This document shows, piece by piece, positions 1 to 9,968 of a DNA stretch of 34,528 nt. The stretch is taken from NCBI GenBank assembly GCA_035698885.1, contig DASSBJ010000039.1:1-34528 (forward strand), written 5' to 3'. This DNA is from VRUE01 sp035698885. GTDB lineage: Bacteria > Actinomycetota > Thermoleophilia > Solirubrobacterales > 70-9. Both the position numbers and the translations under genes were made by a program. Below the pieces are notes generated by a model. It was not told the DNA's origin. It did not search any database and saw only the letters and a list, made by a program, of their open reading frames with translations. Within the stretch, counting starts at the first letter, position 1, and each line of letters starts with the position of its first letter.

Positions 1-1
1 G

Positions 2-376
2 GTCGAGGACTACGAGGGCGAGGAGCAGTCGGACGGGCACTGCATGGCGGTGCTCTCCAACGGCCGCCGCTGCCCCAACGCGGCGATCGGCGACTCGCAC
101 TACTGCGGCCTGCCGACCCACCAGGCGCTCGCCCGCTTCGATACCAACCAGATCGCCGTCCTCTCGCCGCTCGAGGAGGCCGAGGTGGCGATCCTCGCCG
201 ACCGGGCAGCCGATGGGGGGCAGGTTTCGGAGATCGTGGCGAAGGCGGAGGCTGAGTTCGAGGAGGCACAGGACGAGGGGTCTCAGGACGCGGGTTCTGT
301 CGCAGAGGCGGCTGAGGCTGACGTTCCCGAGGATGGGGCCGAAGAGCCGGTCGCGGAGGAGGCTGAGCAGGCTTAG
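2..376 (+). CDS. nusA: Probable NusA C-terminal tail (5' end outside window)
   Basis: The frame is open from the first bases of the window, so this is the 3' end of a longer gene; the ATG at 44 is internal. About 40 residues in, there is a zinc-binding-like pattern, Cys14-x9-Cys24-x10-Cys35-x4-His40 (counted from the window edge), followed by about 85 residues that become very rich in Glu, Ala and Asp. Its stop overlaps the infB start by one base (TAGTG). The position directly before infB fits NusA, the transcription elongation/termination factor that normally opens this operon, and the sequence lacks the motif of YlxR, which often sits between nusA and infB. The S1/KH core of NusA is not in view, so the name rests on synteny. 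A different protein with a C-terminal CCCH motif is possible. Confidence 0.55.
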   Translation, partial: VEDYEGEEQSDGHCMAVLSNGRRCPNAAIGDSHYCGLPTHQALARFDTNQIAVLSPLEEAEVAILADRAADGGQVSEIVAKAEAEFEEAQDEGSQDAGSVAEAAEADVPEDGAEEPVAEEAEQA

Positions 377-2550
377 TGGCTAAGAAGCGGGTTCACGAAA
401 TCGCCAAGGCTCAGGGAGTGAGCAGCAAAGAGCTGCTTGCTGCGCTGAAAAAGGCCGGGGTCGAAGCTAAAGCTGCTGCGTCCAGCGTCGAGGAGAGCGA
501 TGCGTTGAAGGCGCTTGGGGACGGGAACTCCGCCACCGCGACGAAGCCGAAAGCGGAGGCCAAGCCCGCGCCGCCGAAAGAGGCTGCGAAACCGGCGCCG
601 AAAGCCGCTGCGCCGGCGAAAAAAGCTTCGGGGGGCGGGAAAAAACGCCGCGTCGTGATCGATTCGCAGGCTTCGCGGCGCGACCAGATGGGCGGGCCGC
701 CGCCGCAGCGGCCGCCGCGGCGGCGCGGCGGCAGGCGCCGCCGGCCGATGCTGGAGGAGCCGCCGCCGAGGACCGAGGAGCCGGCCGAGCCGGAGGCCAC
801 CAGGGTCAACTCCGGCGCCACCGTGCGCGAGGTTGCCGAGCTGCTCGGGCTGGGCAGCGCCGAGGTGATCAAGAAGCTGATGACGATGGGGGAGATGGCG
901 ACGCTGACCCAGACCCTCACCGACGAGTCGATCAGGGCGATCGCCGACGAGTACGACCGCAAGATCGAGATCGTCACCGCCGCCGAGGAGGAGCCCGAGG
1001 CGCCCGAATTCGAGGACGCCGACGAGAGCCTCGTCGACCGGCCGCCGGTGGTGACGATCATGGGACACGTCGACCACGGCAAGACCTCGCTGCTCGACGC
1101 GATCCGGGAGACCGAGGTCGCGGCGGGCGAGGCCGGTGGGATCACCCAGCACATCGGCGCCTATCAGGTCCATCACGACGAGAAGACGATCACCTTCCTC
1201 GACACGCCGGGGCACGCCGCCTTCACCGCGATGCGCGCCCGCGGCGCCAAGGTCACCGACGTCGCGGTGGTCGTCGTCGCCGCCGACGACGGCGTGATGC
1301 CGCAGACCAAAGAGGCGATCGACCACGCCCGCGCCGCCGACGTGCCGATCCTGATCGCGGTCAACAAGATCGACAAGGAGGGGGCGCAGCCCGACCGGGT
1401 GCGCAACGAGCTCGCCGCCGACGGCCTGACGCCCGAGGACTGGGGCGGCGACACGATCTACTGCGACGTCTCCGCCAAGACCCGCGACGGCCTCGAGAAC
1501 CTGCTCGACATGATCCTGCTCGTCTCCGAGCTGGAGGAGCTGGGCGCCAACCCCGCCGCGCCGGCTTCGGGCACGGTGGTCGAGTCCCAGCTCGACCCCG
1601 GTCGCGGCCCCGTGGTGACGATCCTCGTCCAGCGCGGCACGCTCGCCGTCGGCGACGCGCTCGTCGCCGGGCCGCAGTGGGGCAGGGTGCGGGCGATGCA
1701 GGACTTCACCGGCGCCCGCGTCGAGCGGGCCGCTCCCGGGATGCCGGTCGAGGTCCTGGGCTTCGACGGGGTCTGCGAGGCCGGCGAGCACGTGCGCGCG
1801 GTGGAGAACGACCGCCGCGCCCGCCAGCTCGCGCAGGAGCGCGGCAACCGCCTCAAGACCGAGGCGCTGGCGCGCCGGCAGGCACGCAAGGTCAGCCTCG
1901 AGGAGGTCTTCTCGCGTGCCCAGCAGGGCGAGATCAAGGAGCTCAACATCGTGCTCAAGGCCGACGTCGCCGGCTCGCTCGAGGCGCTCCAGGACGAGAT
2001 CGCCAAGGTCCCGCAGGAACAGGTCGGGATCAACATCATCCACTCGCAGACCGGTGGCATCAACGAGTCCGATGTGATGCTCGCCTCCGCCTCGGAGGCG
2101 ATCGTGATCGGCTTCAACGTGCGGCCGCTGGCCGACGCGCGCAAGGCAGCCGAGCGCGAGGGCGTCGATGTCCGCACCTACTCGGTCATCTACAAGATCA
2201 CCGAAGACCTGCGCAACGCGATGGAGGGCATGCTGGAGGCGGTCGAGGTCGAGCAGACGCTCGGCGAGGCAGAGGTCAAACAGACCTTCAAGGCCTCGAA
2301 AGTCGGCCGCATCGCCGGTTGCGTGGTCAACGAGGGCAAGGCCACCCGCGATGCCAGCGTGCGGCTGGTCCGCGAGGGCACCGTCATCTGGAACGGCAGG
2401 CTCGGCTCCCTGCGGCGCTTCAAAGACAACGTGCAGGAGGTCGAGGAGGGCCAGGAGTGCGGCGTCGTGCTCGAGGGGTACGCCGACGTCAAGGAGGGCG
2501 ACCTGCTCGAGTTCTTCGAGACGAAACAGGTCGAGCAGACGCTGGAGTAG
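376..2550 (+). CDS. infB: Translation initiation factor IF-2
   Basis: IF-2 is the GTPase that places fMet-tRNA on the 30S subunit and promotes subunit joining. The GTG start overlaps the previous stop by one base and gives the family N-terminus MAKKRVHEIAK. An IF2_N helical domain (about residues 1–50) is followed by an Ala/Lys/Pro-rich linker, an Arg-rich patch near residues 110–125, and a second IF2_N-like domain (about 143–195). The G domain shows GHVDHGKT (G1), GGITQHIG (G2), DTPGH (G3), NKID (G4) and SAK (G5), followed by the beta-barrel and C-terminal domains. The 724 residues are normal for a short-linker IF-2. Codons in the first ~100 residues are less GC-biased than in the rest of the gene. 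The next gene, rbfA, begins one base after the stop. Confidence 0.98.
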   Translation: MAKKRVHEIAKAQGVSSKELLAALKKAGVEAKAAASSVEESDALKALGDGNSATATKPKAEAKPAPPKEAAKPAPKAAAPAKKASGGGKKRRVVIDSQASRRDQMGGPPPQRPPRRRGGRRRRPMLEEPPPRTEEPAEPEATRVNSGATVREVAELLGLGSAEVIKKLMTMGEMATLTQTLTDESIRAIADEYDRKIEIVTAAEEEPEAPEFEDADESLVDRPPVVTIMGHVDHGKTSLLDAIRETEVAAGEAGGITQHIGAYQVHHDEKTITFLDTPGHAAFTAMRARGAKVTDVAVVVVAADDGVMPQTKEAIDHARAADVPILIAVNKIDKEGAQPDRVRNELAADGLTPEDWGGDTIYCDVSAKTRDGLENLLDMILLVSELEELGANPAAPASGTVVESQLDPGRGPVVTILVQRGTLAVGDALVAGPQWGRVRAMQDFTGARVERAAPGMPVEVLGFDGVCEAGEHVRAVENDRRARQLAQERGNRLKTEALARRQARKVSLEEVFSRAQQGEIKELNIVLKADVAGSLEALQDEIAKVPQEQVGINIIHSQTGGINESDVMLASASEAIVIGFNVRPLADARKAAEREGVDVRTYSVIYKITEDLRNAMEGMLEAVEVEQTLGEAEVKQTFKASKVGRIAGCVVNEGKATRDASVRLVREGTVIWNGRLGSLRRFKDNVQEVEEGQECGVVLEGYADVKEGDLLEFFETKQVEQTLE

Positions 2551-2551
2551 G

Positions 2552-2896
2552 ATGACCGCTCCTCGCATGCGCCGCATCAACGAGGTGCTTCGCGAGGTGA
2601 TCGGCTCGGCGATCGCCGCCGAGCTCAGCGATCCTCGCATCGGCTTTGTCACCGTGACCTCGGTCGAGACCAGCCCAGACCTGCGCAGCGCCAAGGTGCA
2701 CGTGAGCGTGCTCGGCGACGAGGACGCCCGCGAGGCGGCGCTCGAGGGCCTGCGCTCCTCGCACGGCGTCCTGCAATCGAAGATCGCGGCGGAGACGCGG
2801 ATGAAGCGCACGCCGACGCTGACCTTCCACTACGACCCGACCGTCGAGCGGGGGATGAGAATCTCGCAACTGCTCGAAGACGAAGGGGAGCGATGA
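2552..2896 (+). CDS. rbfA: 30S ribosome-binding factor RbfA
   Basis: RbfA is a small KH-fold protein that helps mature the 16S rRNA 5' end in the 30S subunit. The 114-residue product shows the family pattern: an N-terminal helix (RINEVLREVIGSAI), the segment ELSDPRIGFVTVTSVETSPD leading into beta strands, then a late strand with TPTLTFHYD before a short acidic tail. The ATG lies one base after the infB stop, and longer versions of this frame run into infB and are not credible. Its stop overlaps the next start as ATGA, so translation is probably coupled. Position between infB and nrnA/truB is the classic order. Confidence 0.95.
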   Translation: MTAPRMRRINEVLREVIGSAIAAELSDPRIGFVTVTSVETSPDLRSAKVHVSVLGDEDAREAALEGLRSSHGVLQSKIAAETRMKRTPTLTFHYDPTVERGMRISQLLEDEGER

Positions 2897-3897
2897 GCGA
2901 GACCACCGACATCGGCACGACCGCGATCGAGCGCGTCGCCGGCGAGATCCGCAGCCGCGAGCGCTTCCTGCTGACCGCCCACGAGGGGCCCGACGGCGAT
3001 GCGCTCGGCTCGCTGCTGGGCATGCACCATCTGCTCACCCAGCTGGGCAAGGACTCGGTGATGTTCCTCGCCGCGAAGGAGTTCCCGCTGCCGATCGAGT
3101 ACCGCTTCCTGCCGCTCGAGGAGGTCTTCCACGAGGCACCCGCCGACATGGCCGACCGGGCCGTGATCTACCTCGACTGCGGCAACATCGATCGCATGCC
3201 GGTCGAGTTCCTCACCGCGCCGGAGCGCTTCAAGATCAACATCGACCACCACCACGACAACACGCTCTTCGGCGACCTCAACCTGGTCGAGGTCGACGCC
3301 TCCTGCACGGCGGAGATCGTCTACGAGCTGGCGATCCTGCTCGGGGCCGAGATCACGCCCGGGATGGCCGCGGCGCTCTACGTCGGCCTGGTCACCGACA
3401 CCGGCAAGTTCATGTACGAGAGCACCAATGCCCGCACGCACCGGATCGCCGCCGACCTGATCGAAGCCGGGGTCGAGGTCGACGAGACCTACAGGCGGCT
3501 GTACGAGCACGTGCCGCTGGAGAAGCTGCGCCTGCTCTCGCGCGCCCTGGAAGGGATCAGCCACCACTGCGAGGGCCGCCTCGTGCTCGCCTACATCACC
3601 GCCGCCGACTACGAGGCGAGCGGCGCCGGCGAGGAGATGACCGAGGGGATCATCGACCACCTGCGCTCGGTCGAGGGCGCCCGCGTCGCCGCGCTGATCC
3701 GCGACCTCGGCGACCGCGGTCGGGCGGCGCGCAAGGTCAGCCTGCGCTCCAGCGACGGCGCGGTCGACGTCTCGGCGATCGCCCGCGCGAACGGCGGCGG
3801 CGGGCACAAGCGGGCCGCCGGCTTCTCCACCGACCTCGACCTCGAGCAGCTCGTCTCCTTCCTCTGCGCCGAGGTCTCCGCCCAGCTGGACGGCTAG
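2893..3897 (+). CDS. nrnA: DHH-family bifunctional oligoribonuclease / pAp phosphatase NrnA
   Basis: NrnA-type DHH/DHHA1 phosphoesterases degrade 2–5 nt RNA remnants and dephosphorylate 3'-phosphoadenosine 5'-phosphate. The metal-binding motifs are visible: His30 with Asp34 and Asp36 (HEGPDGDALGS), Asp95 (YLDCGN), Asp118-His119-His120-His121 (the DHH motif) and the downstream VTDTGKF. The C-terminal DHHA1 domain ends with the substrate-binding glycine loop GGGGHKRAAGF. Length (334) is typical. The ATG overlaps the rbfA stop (ATGA). Neighbours truB, pnp and rnj make this a cluster for RNA modification and decay. Some relatives act on cyclic dinucleotides, but the lack of membrane or PAS domains and the synteny favour NrnA. 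Confidence 0.92.
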   Translation: MSETTDIGTTAIERVAGEIRSRERFLLTAHEGPDGDALGSLLGMHHLLTQLGKDSVMFLAAKEFPLPIEYRFLPLEEVFHEAPADMADRAVIYLDCGNIDRMPVEFLTAPERFKINIDHHHDNTLFGDLNLVEVDASCTAEIVYELAILLGAEITPGMAAALYVGLVTDTGKFMYESTNARTHRIAADLIEAGVEVDETYRRLYEHVPLEKLRLLSRALEGISHHCEGRLVLAYITAADYEASGAGEEMTEGIIDHLRSVEGARVAALIRDLGDRGRAARKVSLRSSDGAVDVSAIARANGGGGHKRAAGFSTDLDLEQLVSFLCAEVSAQLDG

Positions 3898-3903
3898 GCC
3901 GCT

Positions 3904-4536
3904 GTGACGGTGCTGCTCTGCGACAAGCCGGCGGGGATCACCTCGCACGAGCTGGTCCGGCGGCTGCGCCGCGAGCGCGACTGCAAGGCGGGCCACGCCG
4001 GCACCCTCGACCCCTTTGCCACCGGCCTGCTGCTGGTCATGCTCGGCGAGGCGACGCGCCTGCAGCGCTTCCTCACCGGGCTGCCGAAGACCTACCTGGC
4101 GACGGCGCGGCTCGGCTGGCGCTCGAGCAGCGGCGATCCCGACGGCGAGCTGACCGAGACCCGCAGGCTGCCCGAGTCGCTGGAGCTGCCGACCGGCACC
4201 GTGCGCCAGCGCGTGCCGATGACCTCGGCCGTGCGGGTCGGCGGCGAGCGCCTCTACCGCAAGGCGCGGCGCGGCGAGACCGTGACGACGCCGCCTCGCG
4301 ACGTCGAGATCCACCGCGCGGAGCTGCTCGGGCGCGAGGGCGAGCTCGTGCGCTACGAGATCGAGTGCTCCAGCGGCACCTACGTCCGCACCCTGGTCGA
4401 GACCCTCGGCGACGCCTACTGCGCGGCGTTGCGGCGCACCGCGATCGGCCCCTTCCGTGTCGAGGAAGCGGGCTTGGAGGTCTCGGTCGAGCGGGTCGGC
4501 GAGCTGATCCCGGCCGCGGCGGAGGCGATGCGCTGA
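3904..4536 (+). CDS. truB: tRNA pseudouridine(55) synthase TruB (short form)
   Basis: TruB makes pseudouridine 55 in the T-loop of tRNAs. The catalytic block GHAGTLDPFATGLL is intact, with Asp36 as the nucleophile. Further family motifs are DKPAGITSHE at the N-terminus, the tyrosine of LPKTYLATARLG, the GERLYRKAR stretch and the late GTYVRTL block. At 210 residues it is clearly shorter than the usual 290–310: the linker between the TARLG and VPMTSA segments is reduced and the C-terminal PUA-like domain is absent. The GTG start at 3904 sits six bases after the nrnA stop and gives a proper N-terminus. The stop overlaps the ribF start (TGATG). Confidence 0.93.
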   Translation: MTVLLCDKPAGITSHELVRRLRRERDCKAGHAGTLDPFATGLLLVMLGEATRLQRFLTGLPKTYLATARLGWRSSSGDPDGELTETRRLPESLELPTGTVRQRVPMTSAVRVGGERLYRKARRGETVTTPPRDVEIHRAELLGREGELVRYEIECSSGTYVRTLVETLGDAYCAALRRTAIGPFRVEEAGLEVSVERVGELIPAAAEAMR

Positions 4537-5429
4537 TGGCGAACATCGAGGTGACCCGGCTGCCCGACGCCGAGCCGCGGCCGCGCCACGTCGCGATCGG
4601 CACCTTCGACGGCGTCCACCGCGGCCACCGGGCGGTGATCGACGACGCCGACACGGTGCTCACCTTCGACCCCCACCCGCTCTCGGTGATCCACCCGGCG
4701 GCGCTGCCGAAGCTGCTGATGCCGTTCGGGGTGAAGCGCGACGTGATCGAGGGGCTGGGGGTGCGCGAGCTGGTCGTCATTCCCTTCGATCGCGGCTTCG
4801 CCGCCCGCTCGGCCGAGGAGTTCGTCGAGCACGTGCTGATCGAGACGCTGGCCGCCGCGAAGGTCTCGGTCGGCGAGAACTTCCGCTTCGGCGCCAAGGC
4901 GAAGGGCGACCCGGCGATGCTCAGCGCGCGCGAGGAGTTCGCGACCCGGGTCGTGCCGCTGGTCGAGGTCGACGGCGAGACCGTCTCCTCGACCAGGATC
5001 AGGGCCCTGGTGGCGGCGGGGGACATGCGGGGCGCCAGGCATTGCCTCGGCGCCCCGTTCATGGTCGAGGGCACGGTGGTCGAGGGCGACCAGCGCGGCC
5101 GCGAGCTCGGCTTCCCGACCGCCAACATCGTCCCCGACGACGAGCTCGCCTACCCGGGGCACGGCGTCTTCGCCGGCTTCGCCGACGGGGTCCCGGCGGC
5201 GATCAACGTCGGCGTGCGGCCGACCTTCGACAGCGGTCGCGGGCTGTTGATCGAGACCTACCTGATCGACCGCGACGAGGACCTCTACGGGCGCACCCTG
5301 CGGGTCGCCTTCCTCGAGCGGCTGCGCGGCGAGCGCCGCTTCGCCTCGGTCGAGGAGCTGGTCGCCCAGATGAAGATCGACGTCGAGGACGCGAAGCGGG
5401 TCTGTGCTAGCTTCACCGGCGCGCAATGA
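4536..5429 (+). CDS. ribF: Bifunctional riboflavin kinase / FAD synthetase RibF
   Basis: RibF phosphorylates riboflavin to FMN and adenylylates FMN to FAD. The N-terminal nucleotidyltransferase half shows GTFDGVHRGH (about residues 23–32), FDPHPLSV, the GENFRFG block and SSTRIR. The C-terminal riboflavin kinase half shows GTVVEGDQRGRELGFPTANI, followed by GHGVFAGF and the NVGVRPTF region. Length (297) is normal. The ATG at 4536 shares one base with the truB stop; upstream parts of the same frame overlap truB and are not used. The 3' end overlaps rpsO by ATGA. The truB–ribF–rpsO–pnp order is widely conserved. Confidence 0.96.
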   Translation: MANIEVTRLPDAEPRPRHVAIGTFDGVHRGHRAVIDDADTVLTFDPHPLSVIHPAALPKLLMPFGVKRDVIEGLGVRELVVIPFDRGFAARSAEEFVEHVLIETLAAAKVSVGENFRFGAKAKGDPAMLSAREEFATRVVPLVEVDGETVSSTRIRALVAAGDMRGARHCLGAPFMVEGTVVEGDQRGRELGFPTANIVPDDELAYPGHGVFAGFADGVPAAINVGVRPTFDSGRGLLIETYLIDRDEDLYGRTLRVAFLERLRGERRFASVEELVAQMKIDVEDAKRVCASFTGAQ

Positions 5430-5695
5430 GCCTGACCAAGGACAAGAAGAGCGAGCTGATCGGCAAGTACGGCCGCGTCGACGGCGACACCGGCTCGGCC
5501 GAGGTGCAGGTCGCCCTGCTCACCGAGCGGATCAACGAGCTGACCGAGCACCTGCGCACGCACGCCAAGGACCACCACTCGCGCCGCGGCCTGCTGATGC
5601 TGGTCGGCAAGCGCCGCCGGATGCTGCGCTATCTGGAGCGCACCGACCTCGAGCGCTACCGCTCGCTGGTCGCCGAGCTCGGCCTGCGACGCTAG
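5426..5695 (+). CDS. rpsO: 30S ribosomal protein S15
   Basis: S15 is a primary 16S rRNA binding protein needed for the 30S platform. The 89-residue product has the exact family length and motifs: the GDTGSAEVQ block, a helix with LTERINELTEHL, and HHSRRGLLMLVGKRRRMLRYL toward the C-terminus. The ATG overlaps the ribF stop (ATGA), so it is probably co-translated, although S15 genes often have a private promoter as well. An 88-base gap before pnp follows, the longest in this operon. Confidence 0.98.
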   Translation: MSLTKDKKSELIGKYGRVDGDTGSAEVQVALLTERINELTEHLRTHAKDHHSRRGLLMLVGKRRRMLRYLERTDLERYRSLVAELGLRR

Positions 5696-5706
5696 CCCGC
5701 CGGGCC

Positions 5707-5714
5707 TGTAATCT
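5707..5714 (+). promoter_or_regulatory. Possible -10 element for pnp (TGTAATCT)
   Basis: In the rpsO–pnp gap a TG-extended TANNNT box (TG + TAATCT) lies 69 bases before the pnp ATG. No good -35 match is seen upstream, where the sequence is still rpsO. A start about seven bases after the box would give a ~63-base leader carrying two small hairpins. The assignment rests only on motif resemblance. Confidence 0.35.
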
Positions 5715-5750
5715 CCCGCGGGACAGAGAACGAGAGTTCTGAATGCAATG

Positions 5751-5769
5751 GGTCGCCATCCGGGCGACC
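5751..5769 (+). promoter_or_regulatory. Leader hairpin directly before the pnp ribosome binding site
   Basis: A perfect 7-bp inverted repeat, GGTCGCC (5751–5757) and GGCGACC (5763–5769), with a 5-base loop, ends one base before GGAGG (5770–5774). That is the clearest Shine-Dalgarno site in the window, nine bases before the pnp ATG. A smaller stem, AGAAC/GTTCT, lies about 20 bases earlier. In enterobacteria pnp expression is controlled through a leader hairpin; whether this one has such a role is inference. Confidence 0.5.
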
Positions 5770-5783
5770 GGAGGTACAACTCA

Positions 5784-8018
<2,235 letters not shown>

Positions 8019-8022
8019 CGGT

Positions 8023-9294
8023 TTGAGCGAGGCCCAGCTCACGCAGCTCGGCTCGGGCGTACGGGTCGTGACCGAGGAGGTTCCCTCGGTCCGCTCGGTC
8101 GCGCTCGGGCTCTGGGTTCGCACGGGATCGCGCAACGAGACGCCGGCTCAGGCCGGCGTCTCGCATTTCCTCGAGCACCTGCTGTTCAAGGGCACGGCGC
8201 GCTATTCGGCGATCGAGATCTCCGAGATCTTCGACGGGCTCGGGGCCTCGGTCAACGCCGCGACCGGCAAGGAGACGACGCACCTGCACGCGCGCTTCCT
8301 CGACGAGCACACCGAGGCGGTCTTCGACCTGCTGGCGGAGATGCTGCTGGCGCCCACCTATCCCGAAATCGACTCCGAGCGCGAGGTCGTGCTGGAGGAG
8401 ATCGCGATGTACGAGGACGAGCCCCAGGACCGCGTCCACGACGTGCTCGCCGACGCCGTCTTCGGCGAGCACCCGCTGGGCCGGCGCGTGCTAGGCGAGG
8501 CCGGCGTGATCGCCTCGATCCCGGTGCCGGACATCGAGGCCTACCGGGCCGGCCGCTACACCGGCCCGCACGTCGTCGTCGGCGCCGCCGGCCATCTCGA
8601 GCACGAGCGCATCGTCGCCCTGGCCGAGCGGCTCGTCTCGCCGCCCGGCGGCGTGGACGGCGCCGAGCCGGTGGCGACGGACGAGGCCGCCCGGCTGCGC
8701 TTCTACCCCAAGGACACCGAGCAGTACCACATCTGCTTCGGCGCGCCGGGGATCGTGCGCGAGGACGAGCGCCGCTACGCGCTCGCCGTGCTCGACTCGA
8801 TCTTCGGCGGCTCGACCTCCTCGCGGCTGTTCCGCGAGGTGCGCGAGAAGCGCGGCCTCGCCTACTCGGTCGGCTCCTACAGCGAGCAGTACACCGACTC
8901 CGGCCTCGCCGCGACCTACGTCGGCACGCGCGAGGACAACGTCGCCGAGGCCTGCTCGGTGATCGGCGCCGAGCTCGAGCGCCTGCGGGCGGAACCGGTC
9001 TCCGGCGAGGAGCTGGCGCGGGCGAAGGAGAACGTCAAGGGCCGCCTCGTGCTCTCCTCGGAGTCGACCGCGGCGCGGATGTCGCGGATCTCGCGCGCGA
9101 CTCTCTTCGGGCTGCCGATCGAAAGCCTCGACGCGATGCTGGCCAAGGTCGACGCGGTCACGGTCGAGGAGCTGAGCGAGCTGGCGAGCGAGCTCTACGG
9201 CCCCGAGCGGCTCTCCGCCGCCTGCGTCGGCCGCGACGAGGGCTGCTTCCGCAAAGCCCTCGCCCCGGTCAGCGAGGCGCTGGCGGCCGCATGA
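8023..9294 (+). CDS. M16 family zinc metallopeptidase (processing-peptidase-like)
   Basis: The protein belongs to the pitrilysin/M16B group, related to mitochondrial processing peptidase and Bacillus YmxG/MlpA. The inverted zinc motif HFLEH (His48, Glu51, His52) is intact, with the third ligand in the EVVLEEIAMYEDEPQD block about 75 residues later. The C-terminal half carries the usual SRLFREVREKRGLAYSVGSY block. At 423 residues it is a single-chain M16B subunit. The start is a TTG four bases after the pnp stop, which gives an N-terminus that begins just before the first beta strand. The pnp–M16–dapB order is common in actinobacteria and Firmicutes; its physiological substrate is unknown. The stop overlaps dapB (ATGA). 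Confidence 0.93.
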   Translation: MSEAQLTQLGSGVRVVTEEVPSVRSVALGLWVRTGSRNETPAQAGVSHFLEHLLFKGTARYSAIEISEIFDGLGASVNAATGKETTHLHARFLDEHTEAVFDLLAEMLLAPTYPEIDSEREVVLEEIAMYEDEPQDRVHDVLADAVFGEHPLGRRVLGEAGVIASIPVPDIEAYRAGRYTGPHVVVGAAGHLEHERIVALAERLVSPPGGVDGAEPVATDEAARLRFYPKDTEQYHICFGAPGIVREDERRYALAVLDSIFGGSTSSRLFREVREKRGLAYSVGSYSEQYTDSGLAATYVGTREDNVAEACSVIGAELERLRAEPVSGEELARAKENVKGRLVLSSESTAARMSRISRATLFGLPIESLDAMLAKVDAVTVEELSELASELYGPERLSAACVGRDEGCFRKALAPVSEALAAA

Positions 9295-9956
9295 TCGAGG
9301 TAGGCGTCTCCGGTGCGGCCGGACGGATGGGCAGCACGGTCTGCGCCGCGGTCGAGGCCGCGGAGGGGATGGAGCTGGCGGCGAAGGCCGACCCGGCGCT
9401 CGACACCGAGCTCGGCGCGATCCTCGACCGGGTCGACGTCGTCGTCGACTTCAGCACCCCAGAAACGGCGCTGGAGAACGCTACCGCCTGCCTGCGGGCC
9501 GGCGTCCACGTCGTCCTCGGCACGACCGGCTTCGAGCTCGAGGCGCTGCGCGGGGTCGCCGAGGAAGCCGAGGCGAACTGCTTCGTCGCGCCCAACTTCG
9601 CGATCGGGGCGGTTCTCCTGATGGAGGTCTCGCAGACGATCGCCAGGCACATGCCCGAGTGCGAGATCGTCGAGCTGCACCACGACCGCAAGCTCGACGC
9701 GCCCTCGGGCACGGCGAAGCGCACCGCGGAGCTGATCGAGGCGGCGGGCGGCGCCGTGCACGAGCCGATCCACTCCGTGCGCCTGCCGGGGCTCGTCGCC
9801 CATCAGGAAGTGCTCTTCGGCGGCGAGGGACAGACGCTGTCGGTGCGCCACGACTCGATCGACCGGGTCTCCTTCATGCCCGGCGTCGTGCTCGCCGTCC
9901 GCCGCGTCGCCGAGCTGCCGGATCGCTTCACCGTCGGGCTCGAGAAGCTGCTGTAG
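9291..9956 (+). CDS. dapB: 4-hydroxy-tetrahydrodipicolinate reductase DapB
   Basis: DapB reduces the DapA product in the diaminopimelate/lysine pathway. The NAD(P)-binding GAAGRMG motif (residues 8–14), VVDFSTPE, GTTGF and the APNFAIGAVLL segment are visible. The catalytic block ELHHDRKLDAPSGTA has the essential histidine pair and the lysine, and the end carries HDSIDRVSFMPGV. At 221 residues it is shorter than the E. coli enzyme (273), mainly through a reduced early nucleotide-binding region, as in other compact actinobacterial forms. The ATG overlaps the M16 stop. Confidence 0.96.
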   Translation: MIEVGVSGAAGRMGSTVCAAVEAAEGMELAAKADPALDTELGAILDRVDVVVDFSTPETALENATACLRAGVHVVLGTTGFELEALRGVAEEAEANCFVAPNFAIGAVLLMEVSQTIARHMPECEIVELHHDRKLDAPSGTAKRTAELIEAAGGAVHEPIHSVRLPGLVAHQEVLFGGEGQTLSVRHDSIDRVSFMPGVVLAVRRVAELPDRFTVGLEKLL

Positions 9957-9959
9957 GTT
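9952..9959 (+). promoter_or_regulatory. Possible -10 box for dapA formed with the dapB stop codon
   Basis: TGTAGGTT contains the dapB TAG stop and fits a TG-extended TANNNT box. It ends nine bases before the dapA ATG at 9969, so a transcript from it would have almost no leader. No Shine-Dalgarno site precedes dapA. The same TGTAGGNT string occurs before the genes at 18829 and 29356. A chance match with a stop codon cannot be excluded. Confidence 0.3.
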
Positions 9960-9968
9960 CATGGCCTG

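Noticed and set aside
373..2811. Long - strand open frame opposite infB and rbfA
   Set aside because: Antisense shadow; the + strand carries a complete IF-2 with all GTPase motifs.
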